The notes under the pieces were generated by a model. It did no database searches. It saw only the letters and a list, made by a program, of their open reading frames with translations, and was not told the origin of the DNA. Positions 54,573 through 62,179 of a DNA stretch of 64,000 nt are shown here, piece by piece. A program made the translations under genes and the position numbers. This DNA is from Nitrospirota bacterium (lineage in GTDB: Bacteria > Nitrospirota > Thermodesulfovibrionia > Thermodesulfovibrionales > Dissulfurispiraceae). The stretch covers positions 1-64,000 of the forward strand of contig JBFMHE010000015.1 in NCBI GenBank assembly GCA_040752355.1, read 5' to 3'. The number at the start of each line of letters is the position of its first letter. Position 1 is the stretch's first letter.

Positions 54573-55805
54573 ATGGCGAGGAGAAACGGCATTCCTGCGG
54601 GGATAAAGGATATCCTCGGCAAGCTCACGATAGAGGATGTCGCTATCAAAGGCAAGCGGGTGTTCATAAGGGCGGACTTCAATGTGCCCCTCGACAACAA
54701 CATGGTGATCACCGATGACAGCAGGATCCGCTCGACCCTCCCGACGATCAACTACGCTATCGACGAGGGCGCGAAGGTGATCCTCGCCTCGCACCTCGGC
54801 AGGCCGAAGGGAAAGGTGGAGCCCCGGTTCAGCCTTGCCCCGGTAGCCAAGAGGCTCCAGAGGCTCCTGAACAAAGAGGTGGTCTTCGCCCCTGACTGTG
54901 TAGGCCCCCAGGTCGAGCACCTCGTCGCGAAGATGAAGGAGGGAGATGTCCTCCTGCTCGAGAATCTCCGCTTCCATCCCGAAGAGGAGAAGAACGAAGA
55001 GTCCTTTGCAAAGGCCCTCGCCAAGCTCGCCGATGTGTATGTCAACGACGCTTTTGGCGCAGCGCACCGGGCGCACGCCTCTACGGCGGGCATCACCGCG
55101 TTCCTCCAGCCCGCCACGGCGGGATTCCTCATGAAGAAGGAGATCGAATATCTCAAAGGGGTCGTCGAAAATCCGATACGCCCCTTTGTCGCGATCCTGG
55201 GCGGCGCGAAGGTGTCGGGCAAGATCGGCGTGCTCGAGAACCTCGCGAGCAAGGTCGACAAGGTTATTGTCGGCGGCGGCATGGCCTATACCTTCATCAA
55301 GGCGATGGGCTACGAGATCGGCGACTCCCTGGTCGAGCCCGACATGTTCGATCTCGCCAAGAGTATCATCGAGAATTTGAGAAAAAATAACGTGAAATTC
55401 TACCTGCCGGTCGACAGCGTTATCGCCCAGAACATCGAGGCAGGGGCCGAGACCAAGATAGTGACGACGCAAGAGATCCCCCTTGGCTGGCGGGCCCTCG
55501 ACATCGGTCCTGCATCGGTCAAGCTCTTTTCCGAGGCCCTCCAGGACGCCAAGACCATTATCTGGAACGGACCGATGGGCGTATTCGAGATCGACGCCTT
55601 CTCGCGCGGGACGTATGCCATCGCCCACTCGGTGGCCGATGCGTACGCGCTCACGATCGTCGGCGGGGGCGACACCGACTATGCGGTGCACAAGGCAGGG
55701 GTCAGTGACGCCATCACCTTCATCTCCACGGGCGGCGGCGCCTCGCTCCAGCTTTTGGAAGGCAAGGACCTCCCCGGCATTTCGGCATTGACGGATAAAA
55801 AGTAA
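54573..55805 (+). CDS. pgk: Phosphoglycerate kinase
   Basis: A 410-residue PGK: VFIRADFNVPLDNN, HLGRPKGKVEP, ENLRFHPEEEKN, FVAILGGAKVSGKIGVLENL and IVGGGDTDYAVHKAG cover both lobes. The ATG at 54573 follows GAGGAG in the gap stop region. The N-terminus is about a dozen residues longer than usual (ARRNGIPAGIKDILGKLTIE). Confidence 0.97.
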   Translation: MARRNGIPAGIKDILGKLTIEDVAIKGKRVFIRADFNVPLDNNMVITDDSRIRSTLPTINYAIDEGAKVILASHLGRPKGKVEPRFSLAPVAKRLQRLLNKEVVFAPDCVGPQVEHLVAKMKEGDVLLLENLRFHPEEEKNEESFAKALAKLADVYVNDAFGAAHRAHASTAGITAFLQPATAGFLMKKEIEYLKGVVENPIRPFVAILGGAKVSGKIGVLENLASKVDKVIVGGGMAYTFIKAMGYEIGDSLVEPDMFDLAKSIIENLRKNNVKFYLPVDSVIAQNIEAGAETKIVTTQEIPLGWRALDIGPASVKLFSEALQDAKTIIWNGPMGVFEIDAFSRGTYAIAHSVADAYALTIVGGGDTDYAVHKAGVSDAITFISTGGGASLQLLEGKDLPGISALTDKK

Positions 55806-55825
55806 CAAGGAAACGTAGCAGGTAA

Positions 55826-55871
55826 AACCGGGGGGCTGCCGAAGATGCTCGGCAGCCCCCCGGTTCTGTTT
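55826..55871 (+). terminator. Strong terminator of gap-pgk
   Basis: A perfect 17-bp stem (55826-55842 with 55849-55865, core CCGGGGGGCTGCCGA) and a 6-base loop, then ctgtttta. It ends the gap-pgk transcript. Confidence 0.92.
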
Positions 55872-56006
55872 TATGGAAAGGAACAGGAGATCGCGCTCCT
55901 GGGTAGTCTGTTGATAACGGCAACCCTCCGCAGCGCTCTGCGCCGCGGCGCCTTGCCATCCGCGCTCGTCGTGCTGGCGACGGGCTCTTTCCTTATTCGG
56001 TGTTCC

Positions 56007-56417
56007 TCATGAAGCTACCTGGAGCTCGACATCGTCACAGACCTTGTGCGGCAGCTTCTCATTCGAAAGAGAGATGATCCCCCGCTTCAACTCCACGATG
56101 GAGGGGGTTTTGCTCTCGAACTGCTGAATGAGATAATGAGCGGCTACTTCGGGCTTGATGACGTCCCCGCAGGTAAAGATGTCTACGGCAGCGTACGCGT
56201 ATTCGGGCCAGGTATGGATGGAGAGGTGTGATTCGGCGATGACGACCATACCGCTGATCCCGAAGGGATTGAACTCGTGGAAGGATACATCGATGATTGT
56301 CGCTCTGGCCTCCTTCGCCGCGGAAACCAAAGCCTCTTTTACCATGCTCAGATTTTTGAGAATCTCAGGATTACAGTCCCTCAATTCCACCAAAAGATGG
56401 GTACCTAAAGCATTCAA
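56007..56417 (-). CDS. speH: S-adenosylmethionine decarboxylase proenzyme
   Basis: A 136-residue bacterial AdoMetDC. Self-cleavage occurs at Glu-Ser in VIAESHLSIHTWPEYAYAAV (Ser63 becomes the pyruvoyl group), with His68 and a Cys in DIFTCGD completing the site. The TTG at 56417 is chosen as start: it is preceded by AAGGGGG and gives the family start LNALGTHLLVEL. The product decarboxylated AdoMet is used for spermidine synthesis; no spermidine synthase gene is adjacent. Confidence 0.95.
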   Translation of the reverse strand: MNALGTHLLVELRDCNPEILKNLSMVKEALVSAAKEARATIIDVSFHEFNPFGISGMVVIAESHLSIHTWPEYAYAAVDIFTCGDVIKPEVAAHYLIQQFESKTPSIVELKRGIISLSNEKLPHKVCDDVELQVAS

Positions 56418-56451
56418 CCCTCTACCCCCTTCAGTTAAGAATCGAAGGAGC

Positions 56452-56495
56452 AACCGCTCCTTACAAGCCTTACATCTTACAGGAAATTATATTTC
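56452..56495 (-). promoter_or_regulatory. Putative speH promoter
   Basis: On the minus strand TTGACA and, 16 bases on, TGTAAG are found about 45-75 bases before the speH start; an AT-rich dyad ggaaat-tat-atttcc lies between them. The rest of the 56418-56751 gap has no gene that I can support. Confidence 0.4.
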
Positions 56496-56751
56496 CTTGT
56501 CAAGGATTTTTGCAGCGGCTTACCGGGCCTGGAATCCCCTGCATCGCTCCTTACTTTCCCCTGCTTTCCTCTCCTTTCTCTGCCGGTCACGACCGGTTGA
56601 TCGCCGGCGCCCAGGGCGGCCGAGTTATCTATATATTATACAATCGCTGCCCCCATTTCCACAAAAATTTAGCAGCAGCCATGCGGGGTTAGAAGAAGCT
56701 GAGCACACCAGGAACAGGAGGCGTCCGGAAGAAAGGCCGACGGGAAAAGGA

Positions 56752-56827
56752 TGGTGGGCAGTGAGAGAATCGAACTCCCGACACGGGGCTTTTCAGGCCC
56801 CTGCTCTACCGACTGAGCTAACTGCCC
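56752..56827 (-). tRNA. tRNA-Phe (anticodon GAA)
   Basis: A complete 76-base cloverleaf. Acceptor GGGCAGT pairs with ACTGCCC; D stem GCTC/GAGC; anticodon stem GGGGC/GCCCC around loop CTGAAAA (anticodon GAA); T stem GGGAG/CTCTC around TTCGATT. Discriminator A and the 3-prime CCA are encoded. Confidence 0.97.
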
Positions 56828-56850
56828 GCAGCATTGCCGCAATCTTAAAC

Positions 56851-56878
56851 ATTAAACGTTTAGGGCACGAAAAGTCAA
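56851..56878 (-). promoter_or_regulatory. Promoter of tRNA-Phe
   Basis: TTGACT (56878-56873) and TTTAAT (56856-56851), 16 bases apart, on the minus strand, ending 23 bases before the tRNA. Each hexamer matches the sigma-70 consensus at five of six positions. Confidence 0.65.
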
Positions 56879-56952
56879 GATTTCCGGTCGCGCGACCTTG
56901 ACCGGATAGCCGTATTCTCCCTATAATGCAGAGCTAAGGAGAAGGAAAAGCT

Positions 56953-57795
56953 GTGCGATACTACCCGGGCATCCTCGTTAAGAGCTTCATCGATTTCTTC
57001 CGTGACGGCGGCCTCATGCTGGCAGGCTCTCTCTCCTATTTCTCGATGATGGCGCTCGTCCCGTTCTGCCTCTTTCTCGTCACGATCTTCGGGTATGTGC
57101 TCGGCGAAAACGAGGTCATCCTGAAGTTCTTCTCCGGAAAACTCGTCGGCTTTTTCCCGGCAGTCACCCACAAGGTTACGGAAGAGCTCAGGAAGCTGAT
57201 TTCGTACAAGGGGCTCGGCACCTTCTCCTTCGTGCTGTACGGGCTTCTTTCGTACCAGCTCTTCTCTTCGCTCGAGTCGGCCATCAATGCCATCTTCAAG
57301 ATCAGGACCGGGCGGTCCTTTGCCGTTACGCTGATATTGTCGCTGCTCATTATCACGCTGATCATGATCTTTATTCTCGTCTCCTTCGGGGCGACCTCGG
57401 CCATATCGGTGCTGAAGGCGCTGCGGGAGCATTTCCCCGAGGCCCCTATCGGCCAGATCAACAGGATAAGCGGCTTTCTCATCAGGTTCGTCGTCCCCTT
57501 TGTCCTGATCTCGTTCATCCTCGCCACGCTCTACAAGCTGCTGCCGAGGAGGAGGGTGAGGGCTGCCCACGCGGTCGCGGGAGCCTTTATCACCGCCGTC
57601 TTCCTCGAGGCTGCCAAGCATCTCTTTGCCATTTACGTGGTCGAGGTCGCCAAGCTCGGCGCTGTTTACGGTCCCCTCTCGGCCTTCATCATCTTCCTGC
57701 TCTGGGTCTTTTATTCATCATGCATCTTCCTGATCGGCGCAGAGGTCGTGCATAACCTCGGGACACCCGGGAAAGCTCTTCCCGGGCGGCGGTAG
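56953..57795 (+). CDS. YihY/BrkB family inner membrane protein
   Basis: A 280-residue membrane protein with about six transmembrane helices. Typical blocks are AGSLSYFSMMALVPFCLFL near residue 24, YKGLGTFSFVLYGLLSYQLFSSLESAINAIF-type segment (starts near residue 87), LYKLLPRRRVRAAHAVAGAF and AKLGAVYGPLSAFIIFLLWVF. Once called ribonuclease BN, the family is now regarded as transport- or envelope-related of unknown activity. Starts with GTG after AAGGAGAAGG. Confidence 0.93.
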   Translation: MRYYPGILVKSFIDFFRDGGLMLAGSLSYFSMMALVPFCLFLVTIFGYVLGENEVILKFFSGKLVGFFPAVTHKVTEELRKLISYKGLGTFSFVLYGLLSYQLFSSLESAINAIFKIRTGRSFAVTLILSLLIITLIMIFILVSFGATSAISVLKALREHFPEAPIGQINRISGFLIRFVVPFVLISFILATLYKLLPRRRVRAAHAVAGAFITAVFLEAAKHLFAIYVVEVAKLGAVYGPLSAFIIFLLWVFYSSCIFLIGAEVVHNLGTPGKALPGRR

Positions 57796-57930
57796 TGCCC
57801 TCTCAACACCCGCTCTTCGTTTTGCTATACTGTTAATGAGGCCATCGTCTCATTACTCCATCGCTGCAGCAACGAAAGGATACTCTATGCAGTGGACCGA
57901 TCTCAACGACCGCCGAAGGGAGGGACTATC

Positions 57931-58428
57931 ATGAGCTGCCGGTCCGCATTCTTCGCATTCCTTGCTGTCCTCGCCATCGGTATCGTGCCATGCCCCGCAT
58001 ACAGCAGCGACTTCGACGGCCTCAAGAGGGTGCGGGCCGTATGGGATGTGACGGCGACCGAGAGCGAATCGTTCGAGAACAAGCTTGCGCTCATTCAGCA
58101 CGCCGCTGAAGTGCTCCGCAAGAAAGGCATCACCCCGGTCTTTGTCGTTGCGCTCAACGGGCCTTCGGTAAAATTTGCAGCGAAACGCCTCTCCGGGACC
58201 CGCTTCGAGAAAGAGCGCATCGAGGAACGGGAGGATATACAGGAACGGCTCAAAGAGATGCACCGGGAAGGGATGAGGATCATCACCTGCAAGATCTCGA
58301 TGGATCAGGGCAAGATATCCGGAGACAATCTCCTCCCCTTCGTCGCCGCGGGCGAAAACGTCCTGGCGACGATTGCCGCGCTCCAGAACAAAGGCTACGC
58401 ATACCTTCCCGTGCGCGACAGCAGGTGA
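57931..58428 (+). CDS. Exported DsrE-like protein
   Basis: A 165-residue protein with a Sec signal (FFAFLAVLAIGIVPCPAYS) and a DsrE/DsrF-like alpha-beta fold: RVRAVWDVTATESESFENKL, TPVFVVALNGPSVKFAAKRL, MRIITCKISMDQG and VLATIAALQNKGYAYLPV. The Cys in ITCKIS is in the position of the sulfur-carrying Cys of DsrE-like proteins. Periplasmic DsrE-like proteins are common near cytochromes and thiol chemistry; the precise role is unknown. The ATG at 57931 has GGAGGGA upstream. Confidence 0.82.
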   Translation: MSCRSAFFAFLAVLAIGIVPCPAYSSDFDGLKRVRAVWDVTATESESFENKLALIQHAAEVLRKKGITPVFVVALNGPSVKFAAKRLSGTRFEKERIEEREDIQERLKEMHREGMRIITCKISMDQGKISGDNLLPFVAAGENVLATIAALQNKGYAYLPVRDSR

Positions 58429-58452
58429 GGGGCAAGCTCTTGCCCGGCAGCC

Positions 58453-58965
58453 TCAGTGCTGATCTTCGGGCACATCAGGCGCGTAGTCGAACCGTTCCGC
58501 GGTAAAGGCCCGGATTGCGAAGAAGAGCAGCGAAAAGAGCCCCCACGCCAACCCGATGACCACCCCCGCGTCGATGATACCCCGCCAGGGCTGCGGCAGA
58601 AGGCGAACACACAAGATCAGGGCGACGATCGTGAAGGTTACCGAGAGGGAGGTGAGCCTTCTCCTCCGGGTAGCGTGGAAAAACCCCATGCAGAAGAGCG
58701 GCGCGAGAAGGAGGTGCAGGGCGCGGGGATGCTGCCGCAGATAGCGGGCGCGCGCGGCAACGCGCGGCGCGAACCGCTGCTGAAAGCCGCGGTACCCTTC
58801 TGCGTATGCCATGAAGAGAATGACCAGCAGGAGCGAGGCCCAGTGGGACGGAGAGAGCTCGTGAGCGAAGGCGGTCAGCGCAACAGCGCCGAGCCGGTAC
58901 ATGGCGCTCCCCAGAAGCAGCGCTACTCCCGCCACTCCCCAGAACGCACCGAGCGCTCCTACCAT
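58453..58965 (-). CDS. Small integral membrane protein of unknown function
   Basis: A 170-residue protein with four to five hydrophobic segments (about 5-30, 40-58, 85-98, 104-122, 130-152) and an Arg-rich cytoplasmic loop (RVAARARYLRQHPRALH). The C-terminus is acidic. No family assigned. It is convergent with the DsrE-like gene and 69 bases after the lytic transglycosylase gene. Confidence 0.7.
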   Translation of the reverse strand: MVGALGAFWGVAGVALLLGSAMYRLGAVALTAFAHELSPSHWASLLLVILFMAYAEGYRGFQQRFAPRVAARARYLRQHPRALHLLLAPLFCMGFFHATRRRRLTSLSVTFTIVALILCVRLLPQPWRGIIDAGVVIGLAWGLFSLLFFAIRAFTAERFDYAPDVPEDQH

Positions 58966-59034
58966 TGAGGGCGTATCGGAGGAGCGTGCCGGGAGGGCAT
59001 ACCCGCTCCCCGCATCCGCTGCCGCCGGAGGACA

Positions 59035-59823
59035 TCAGTAGGTGGGCAGTCGCAGGCGGTACGCATAGGGAGGCGTGTAGTCGGTGAGCAGGGCGGGGTT
59101 CATCTCCCTGATCGTCTTGACGGTCGTGTCGTATTTCGCTGCCAACGTCTTCAGGCTGATGCTCTGGTCGGTCGTGATCTCGACGTAATCTTCATCGTGC
59201 ATATCGTCGTTCGGCTGGAACCCGTAGCGCTCGGGGTCGCGGGCTATGGCCGCCACAGCAACGAAGGTGCCGATGTAGCGATTGAGGAAGTCGGGCAGAT
59301 ACTGCGCATTGCTCTTTTGGTAGTTCCTGACCTTCCCTTCGCCCGCGTTGTATGCAGCGAGAGCAAGGTCCCACTTGCCGAACAGCCGGTAGAGGTCCTT
59401 CAGATAGTGTGCCGCTGCGCGGGTAGATTTGACCGGGTCTTTCCGTTCGTCCACGTATGTATCGATTTTAAGGCCGTACTTCTGCGCAGTACCCCTCACG
59501 AACTGCCACAGGCCGACCGCATCGCCTGCGCCGACGGCAAAGGGGGAGAAGCCGCTCTCGATAAGGGGGAGATAGGCGATATCCGCAGGGATCCCTTTTT
59601 CATCGAGGATCGGGGTGATCAGGTCGATGTATTTGTAGGCAAGGGTAAGCTTCTTATCGAAGGCCTCGGGGACCTTCTTAGTGAAAAATTCGATCGTGCG
59701 GTCGTAATAGCCGCGAATCGACTCTTTCTTCTGTATGGTGTGGAGGTAGTCGGCAGCGGGCATCGTCGAGGGCGCCAGGAGCAGCGACAGCGTTGCGACT
59801 GACGACATACACCACTTTATCAT
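59035..59823 (-). CDS. MltD-like lytic transglycosylase with LysM
   Basis: A 262-residue exported enzyme: signal peptide (about residues 1-24), an SLT domain with catalytic Glu in LPLIESGFSPFAVGAGDAVG, then LWQFVRGTAQKYGL and AAHYLKDLYRLFGKWDLALAAYNAGEG (begins about residue 136), and a C-terminal LysM-like part (SISLKTLAAKYDTTVKTI). It cleaves peptidoglycan to anhydromuropeptides. The Met at 59823 is chosen over upstream codons because it begins the signal peptide. Confidence 0.93.
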   Translation of the reverse strand: MIKWCMSSVATLSLLLAPSTMPAADYLHTIQKKESIRGYYDRTIEFFTKKVPEAFDKKLTLAYKYIDLITPILDEKGIPADIAYLPLIESGFSPFAVGAGDAVGLWQFVRGTAQKYGLKIDTYVDERKDPVKSTRAAAHYLKDLYRLFGKWDLALAAYNAGEGKVRNYQKSNAQYLPDFLNRYIGTFVAVAAIARDPERYGFQPNDDMHDEDYVEITTDQSISLKTLAAKYDTTVKTIREMNPALLTDYTPPYAYRLRLPTY

Positions 59824-59985
59824 TCCTTCACCTCGACGGAGCATAGTGAACGGCCAAAAGGGAAAAAGGGCTCTGATTGTTCTGGTTTTAACCATTATAG
59901 CATTTTCCCGGTCGTTTGTCAGACCCTCGGCGGCGGCGGGCGTGAGCAGAGCGAGTACGCACTCCGCATCACGGAGTAAGAGCGC

Positions 59986-60912
59986 TTACTGGTTCGCTGT
60001 CCGGATATCGGACTGGATATCGGGCAGCCCGGGTGCTCTCATCTTTCCTTTCTTCGTCACCTTGTTCAGATACATTCTCTTGTCGGCCTCTTTGAGAGCA
60101 GCGAGGTAGTCGCCGTCTTTGCCGCAGGTGGCGCACCCGATACTCAGGGAGAGCTCGACCCCGTACTTTTGTGCATTCTTCCGGTTCCACGCGGCGACTG
60201 CACTGCCGATCTGTTCGTCGACCGTGTTGCGTACGGCGGTGTCGGCCGTCGACATCATGACGAGAAACTCGTCGCCGCCGAACCTGAAGACGACATCCGA
60301 CTTGCGGACAGCGCTCTTTATCAGGGCGGCGGTCTCGACCAGGATCTCGTCGCCCATGAGGTGGCCGAGTGTGTCGTTGATCTCTTTAAAACAATCGATG
60401 TCGACGATGGCGAAGGAGAGCACCTCGGGTCTCCTGCCCAGGCTCACGATCTCGCGACCTATGATCTCGTTGAAAAAGTGCCTGTTGTAGAGCCCGGTGA
60501 GCTGGTCCCTGATCGCGAGGTCCCGGAACCTGCTTGCCCGCTGCTGGAGATGGTAGATGAGGATGCTGATATTTTCGTAGAGGGCGAGGAGCGGGTCTTT
60601 CGCGACCTTCTGGAAAACAGGACAGGCAGAGCAGGTCTGGTATTTTTTCGAGTAATCGCCGAGGGGTTCATCGGCGCACAGGGTGCCCGTTACAAGCCAG
60701 CAGCGATAGTCTTTGCTGCGGTACGCCGGGCACTTTTCCTTGTCGCACTGCTTCACCTCCCGGCAGCGGAGAAGCCGGAAATCGTTATGGAGGGTGCTCC
60801 ACTCTTTTCCCTCCGAGCCGTGCTCGAGGGAGTTCTTGAGGAACTCCTCCATATCCCTGTTGAGCCTGTTCAGGAAGTAGAGGATTTCGTTCTCGGGCAG
60901 TCTGATTTCCAT
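59986..60912 (-). CDS. Diguanylate cyclase with N-terminal cysteine-rich (two-CW type) domain
   Basis: A 308-residue soluble protein. The C-terminal GGDEF domain (about 135-290) has an intact FRFGGDEF active site and an I-site RKSD five residues before it, so it should make c-di-GMP with product inhibition. The N-terminal half contains seven to eight Cys (CREVKQCDKEKCP, RCWLVTGTLC, CSACPVF), the two-CW domain pattern that probably binds zinc or an iron-sulfur cluster and may act as a redox sensor. Confidence 0.92.
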   Translation of the reverse strand: MEIRLPENEILYFLNRLNRDMEEFLKNSLEHGSEGKEWSTLHNDFRLLRCREVKQCDKEKCPAYRSKDYRCWLVTGTLCADEPLGDYSKKYQTCSACPVFQKVAKDPLLALYENISILIYHLQQRASRFRDLAIRDQLTGLYNRHFFNEIIGREIVSLGRRPEVLSFAIVDIDCFKEINDTLGHLMGDEILVETAALIKSAVRKSDVVFRFGGDEFLVMMSTADTAVRNTVDEQIGSAVAAWNRKNAQKYGVELSLSIGCATCGKDGDYLAALKEADKRMYLNKVTKKGKMRAPGLPDIQSDIRTANQ

Positions 60913-61131
60913 GTAAGCGGCAAGTTCCTCTTCTGGGTAATGATGCGAAGTGGTTATGGATTATTACTTAGAAGCGGGCCGGCTTGTCAAGCGAAAAGCA
61001 AGAGGACCTGACAGCTCTCGATTTAACATTCTCGAGGCTTGAGGATGCGGCGACCGCACGCATGCGTGCGGCTGTTTTTTGCGGGTCGGGTAGTTTTGTG
61101 GTACTATGTAGAAAATCACGGAGGTGAACGG

Positions 61132-61902
61132 ATGCGAAAGGGAGTGCTTGCACTGATGCTCGTAATGCTGCTGTACCCGACGGCCTCGACATACGGGTTT
61201 GCCACCATGGGCCAGGACTGCTCGAAATGCCATACTTTGAAGAAAGAGGAGGCCGAGGCGCTGATCAAGGAGATTATCCCGAACCCTTCGGTGACGGCGA
61301 TCAACCAGAGCGCGGCGCCGGCGGTCTGGGAGGTGGCGGTCGAGGCAGGGGGCCAGAAGGGGATTATCTACATCGACTATTCGAAGAAGCACCTCTTCCT
61401 TGGCTCGCTCATCGATATAAAGGAGAAGCGGAACATCACCCAGGAGCGCTTCGCCGAGCTCAGCAAAGTGGATGTCGCCTCGATTCCGCTCAAGGATGCG
61501 CTCGTCATGGGCAATAAGGATGCGAAGCACAAGGTCATTGTCTTCACCGACCCCGATTGACCCTACTGCCTGAAACTTCATCAGGAGATGAAGAAAGTGA
61601 TCGCCGAGAGGAACGATATCGCCTTTTACATGAAGCTCTACCCCCTGCCCATGCACAAGGACGCCTACGGCAAGTCCAAGACGATCGTCTGCGAGAAGTC
61701 GCTGGAGCTCCTCGAGGACGCCTATAACCAGAAGCCGGTCCCGCCCGCCACATGCGAGACCACGGCTGTCGATGAAACGATACAGCTTGCCAGAAAGCTC
61801 GGCATTAATGGTACGCCTGCGATGGTACTGCCGAACGGGGTGCTCGTCTCGGGCTATAAGGACGCAGCGACAATTAAGGATATGGTGGATAAAGCGAAGT
61901 AG
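61132..61902 (+). CDS. Selenocysteine-containing DsbC/DsbG-like thioredoxin with heme-c motif
   Basis: A 256-residue exported protein when the TGA at 61558-61560 (codon 143) is read as selenocysteine: signal peptide (residues 1-22), a heme-c motif DCSKCHTLKKEEA near residue 30, the DsbC dimerisation-like segment, then FTDPD-U-PYCLKLHQEM, i.e. UPYC in place of the CxYC disulfide active site of DsbC, and a thioredoxin fold ending in GINGTPAMVLPNG with the cis-Pro. A hairpin meets bacterial SECIS rules. The ATG at 61132 follows GGAGGTGA. The combination suggests a periplasmic thiol isomerase or reductase with unusual redox power. Confidence 0.94.
61576..61593 (+). promoter_or_regulatory. SECIS hairpin of the DsbC-like gene
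   Basis: CTTCATC-AGGA-GATGAAG forms a perfect 7-bp stem with a 4-base loop beginning 23 bases after the UGA, with G at loop position 2. Loop and distance agree with the other SECIS in this window. Confidence 0.82.
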
Positions 61903-61912
61903 CGGGGCTCAC

Positions 61913-61952
61913 GAAGACGGGAGCGGTGCATTGCCGCTCCCGTCTTCATTTT
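61913..61952. terminator. Bidirectional terminator
   Basis: A perfect 14-bp stem GAAGACGGGAGCGG/CCGCTCCCGTCTTC (61913-61926, 61934-61947) with a 7-base loop, then ATTTTC. It lies between the convergent selenoprotein gene and the small Cys-rich gene. Confidence 0.85.
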
Positions 61953-62158
61953 CACGGGATGTTGCCGGCGGTGTCCCTGTTTGCAGGCGTTATCTTTTCC
62001 CTGTAGCTCATGCAACCAGCACCCGAGGCGTGATACACATCCCGTGACGGCAGGCTCCTGGATTTGAAGCCCATGGCTTTGCAGCCGTAGGGAAAGTGCT
62101 TGTCCCAGGTAATGGAGAAGTGCCTGCATCTGAAGCAATCTATGAGCGGCCGGTCCAT
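61952..62158 (-). CDS. Small conserved cysteine-rich protein
   Basis: A 68-residue protein with CFRCRHFSITWDKHFPYGCKAMGFKS and a later SGAGCMSYRE. The pattern C-x2-C-x-H-F-x-I-T-W ... PYGCKAxGFKS ... SxxxC is that of a small conserved family in anaerobes, presumably binding a metal through its four Cys; function unknown. It begins 21 bases after the NtrC-type gene stop on the same strand. Confidence 0.82.
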   Translation of the reverse strand: MDRPLIDCFRCRHFSITWDKHFPYGCKAMGFKSRSLPSRDVYHASGAGCMSYREKITPANRDTAGNIP

Positions 62159-62179
62159 AGCGCACGTTACCGCAGATTG

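Noticed and set aside
58430-58445. Terminator after the DsrE-like gene (GGGCAAG-CT-CTTGCCC)
   Set aside because: Loop of only two bases and no T tract; too weak to list as a terminator.
61558-61560. Reading the TGA in the DsbC-like gene as a true stop, giving two separate genes
   Set aside because: The first part would end one residue before its active site and the second would have no start or ribosome binding site; the hairpin after the TGA supports recoding.
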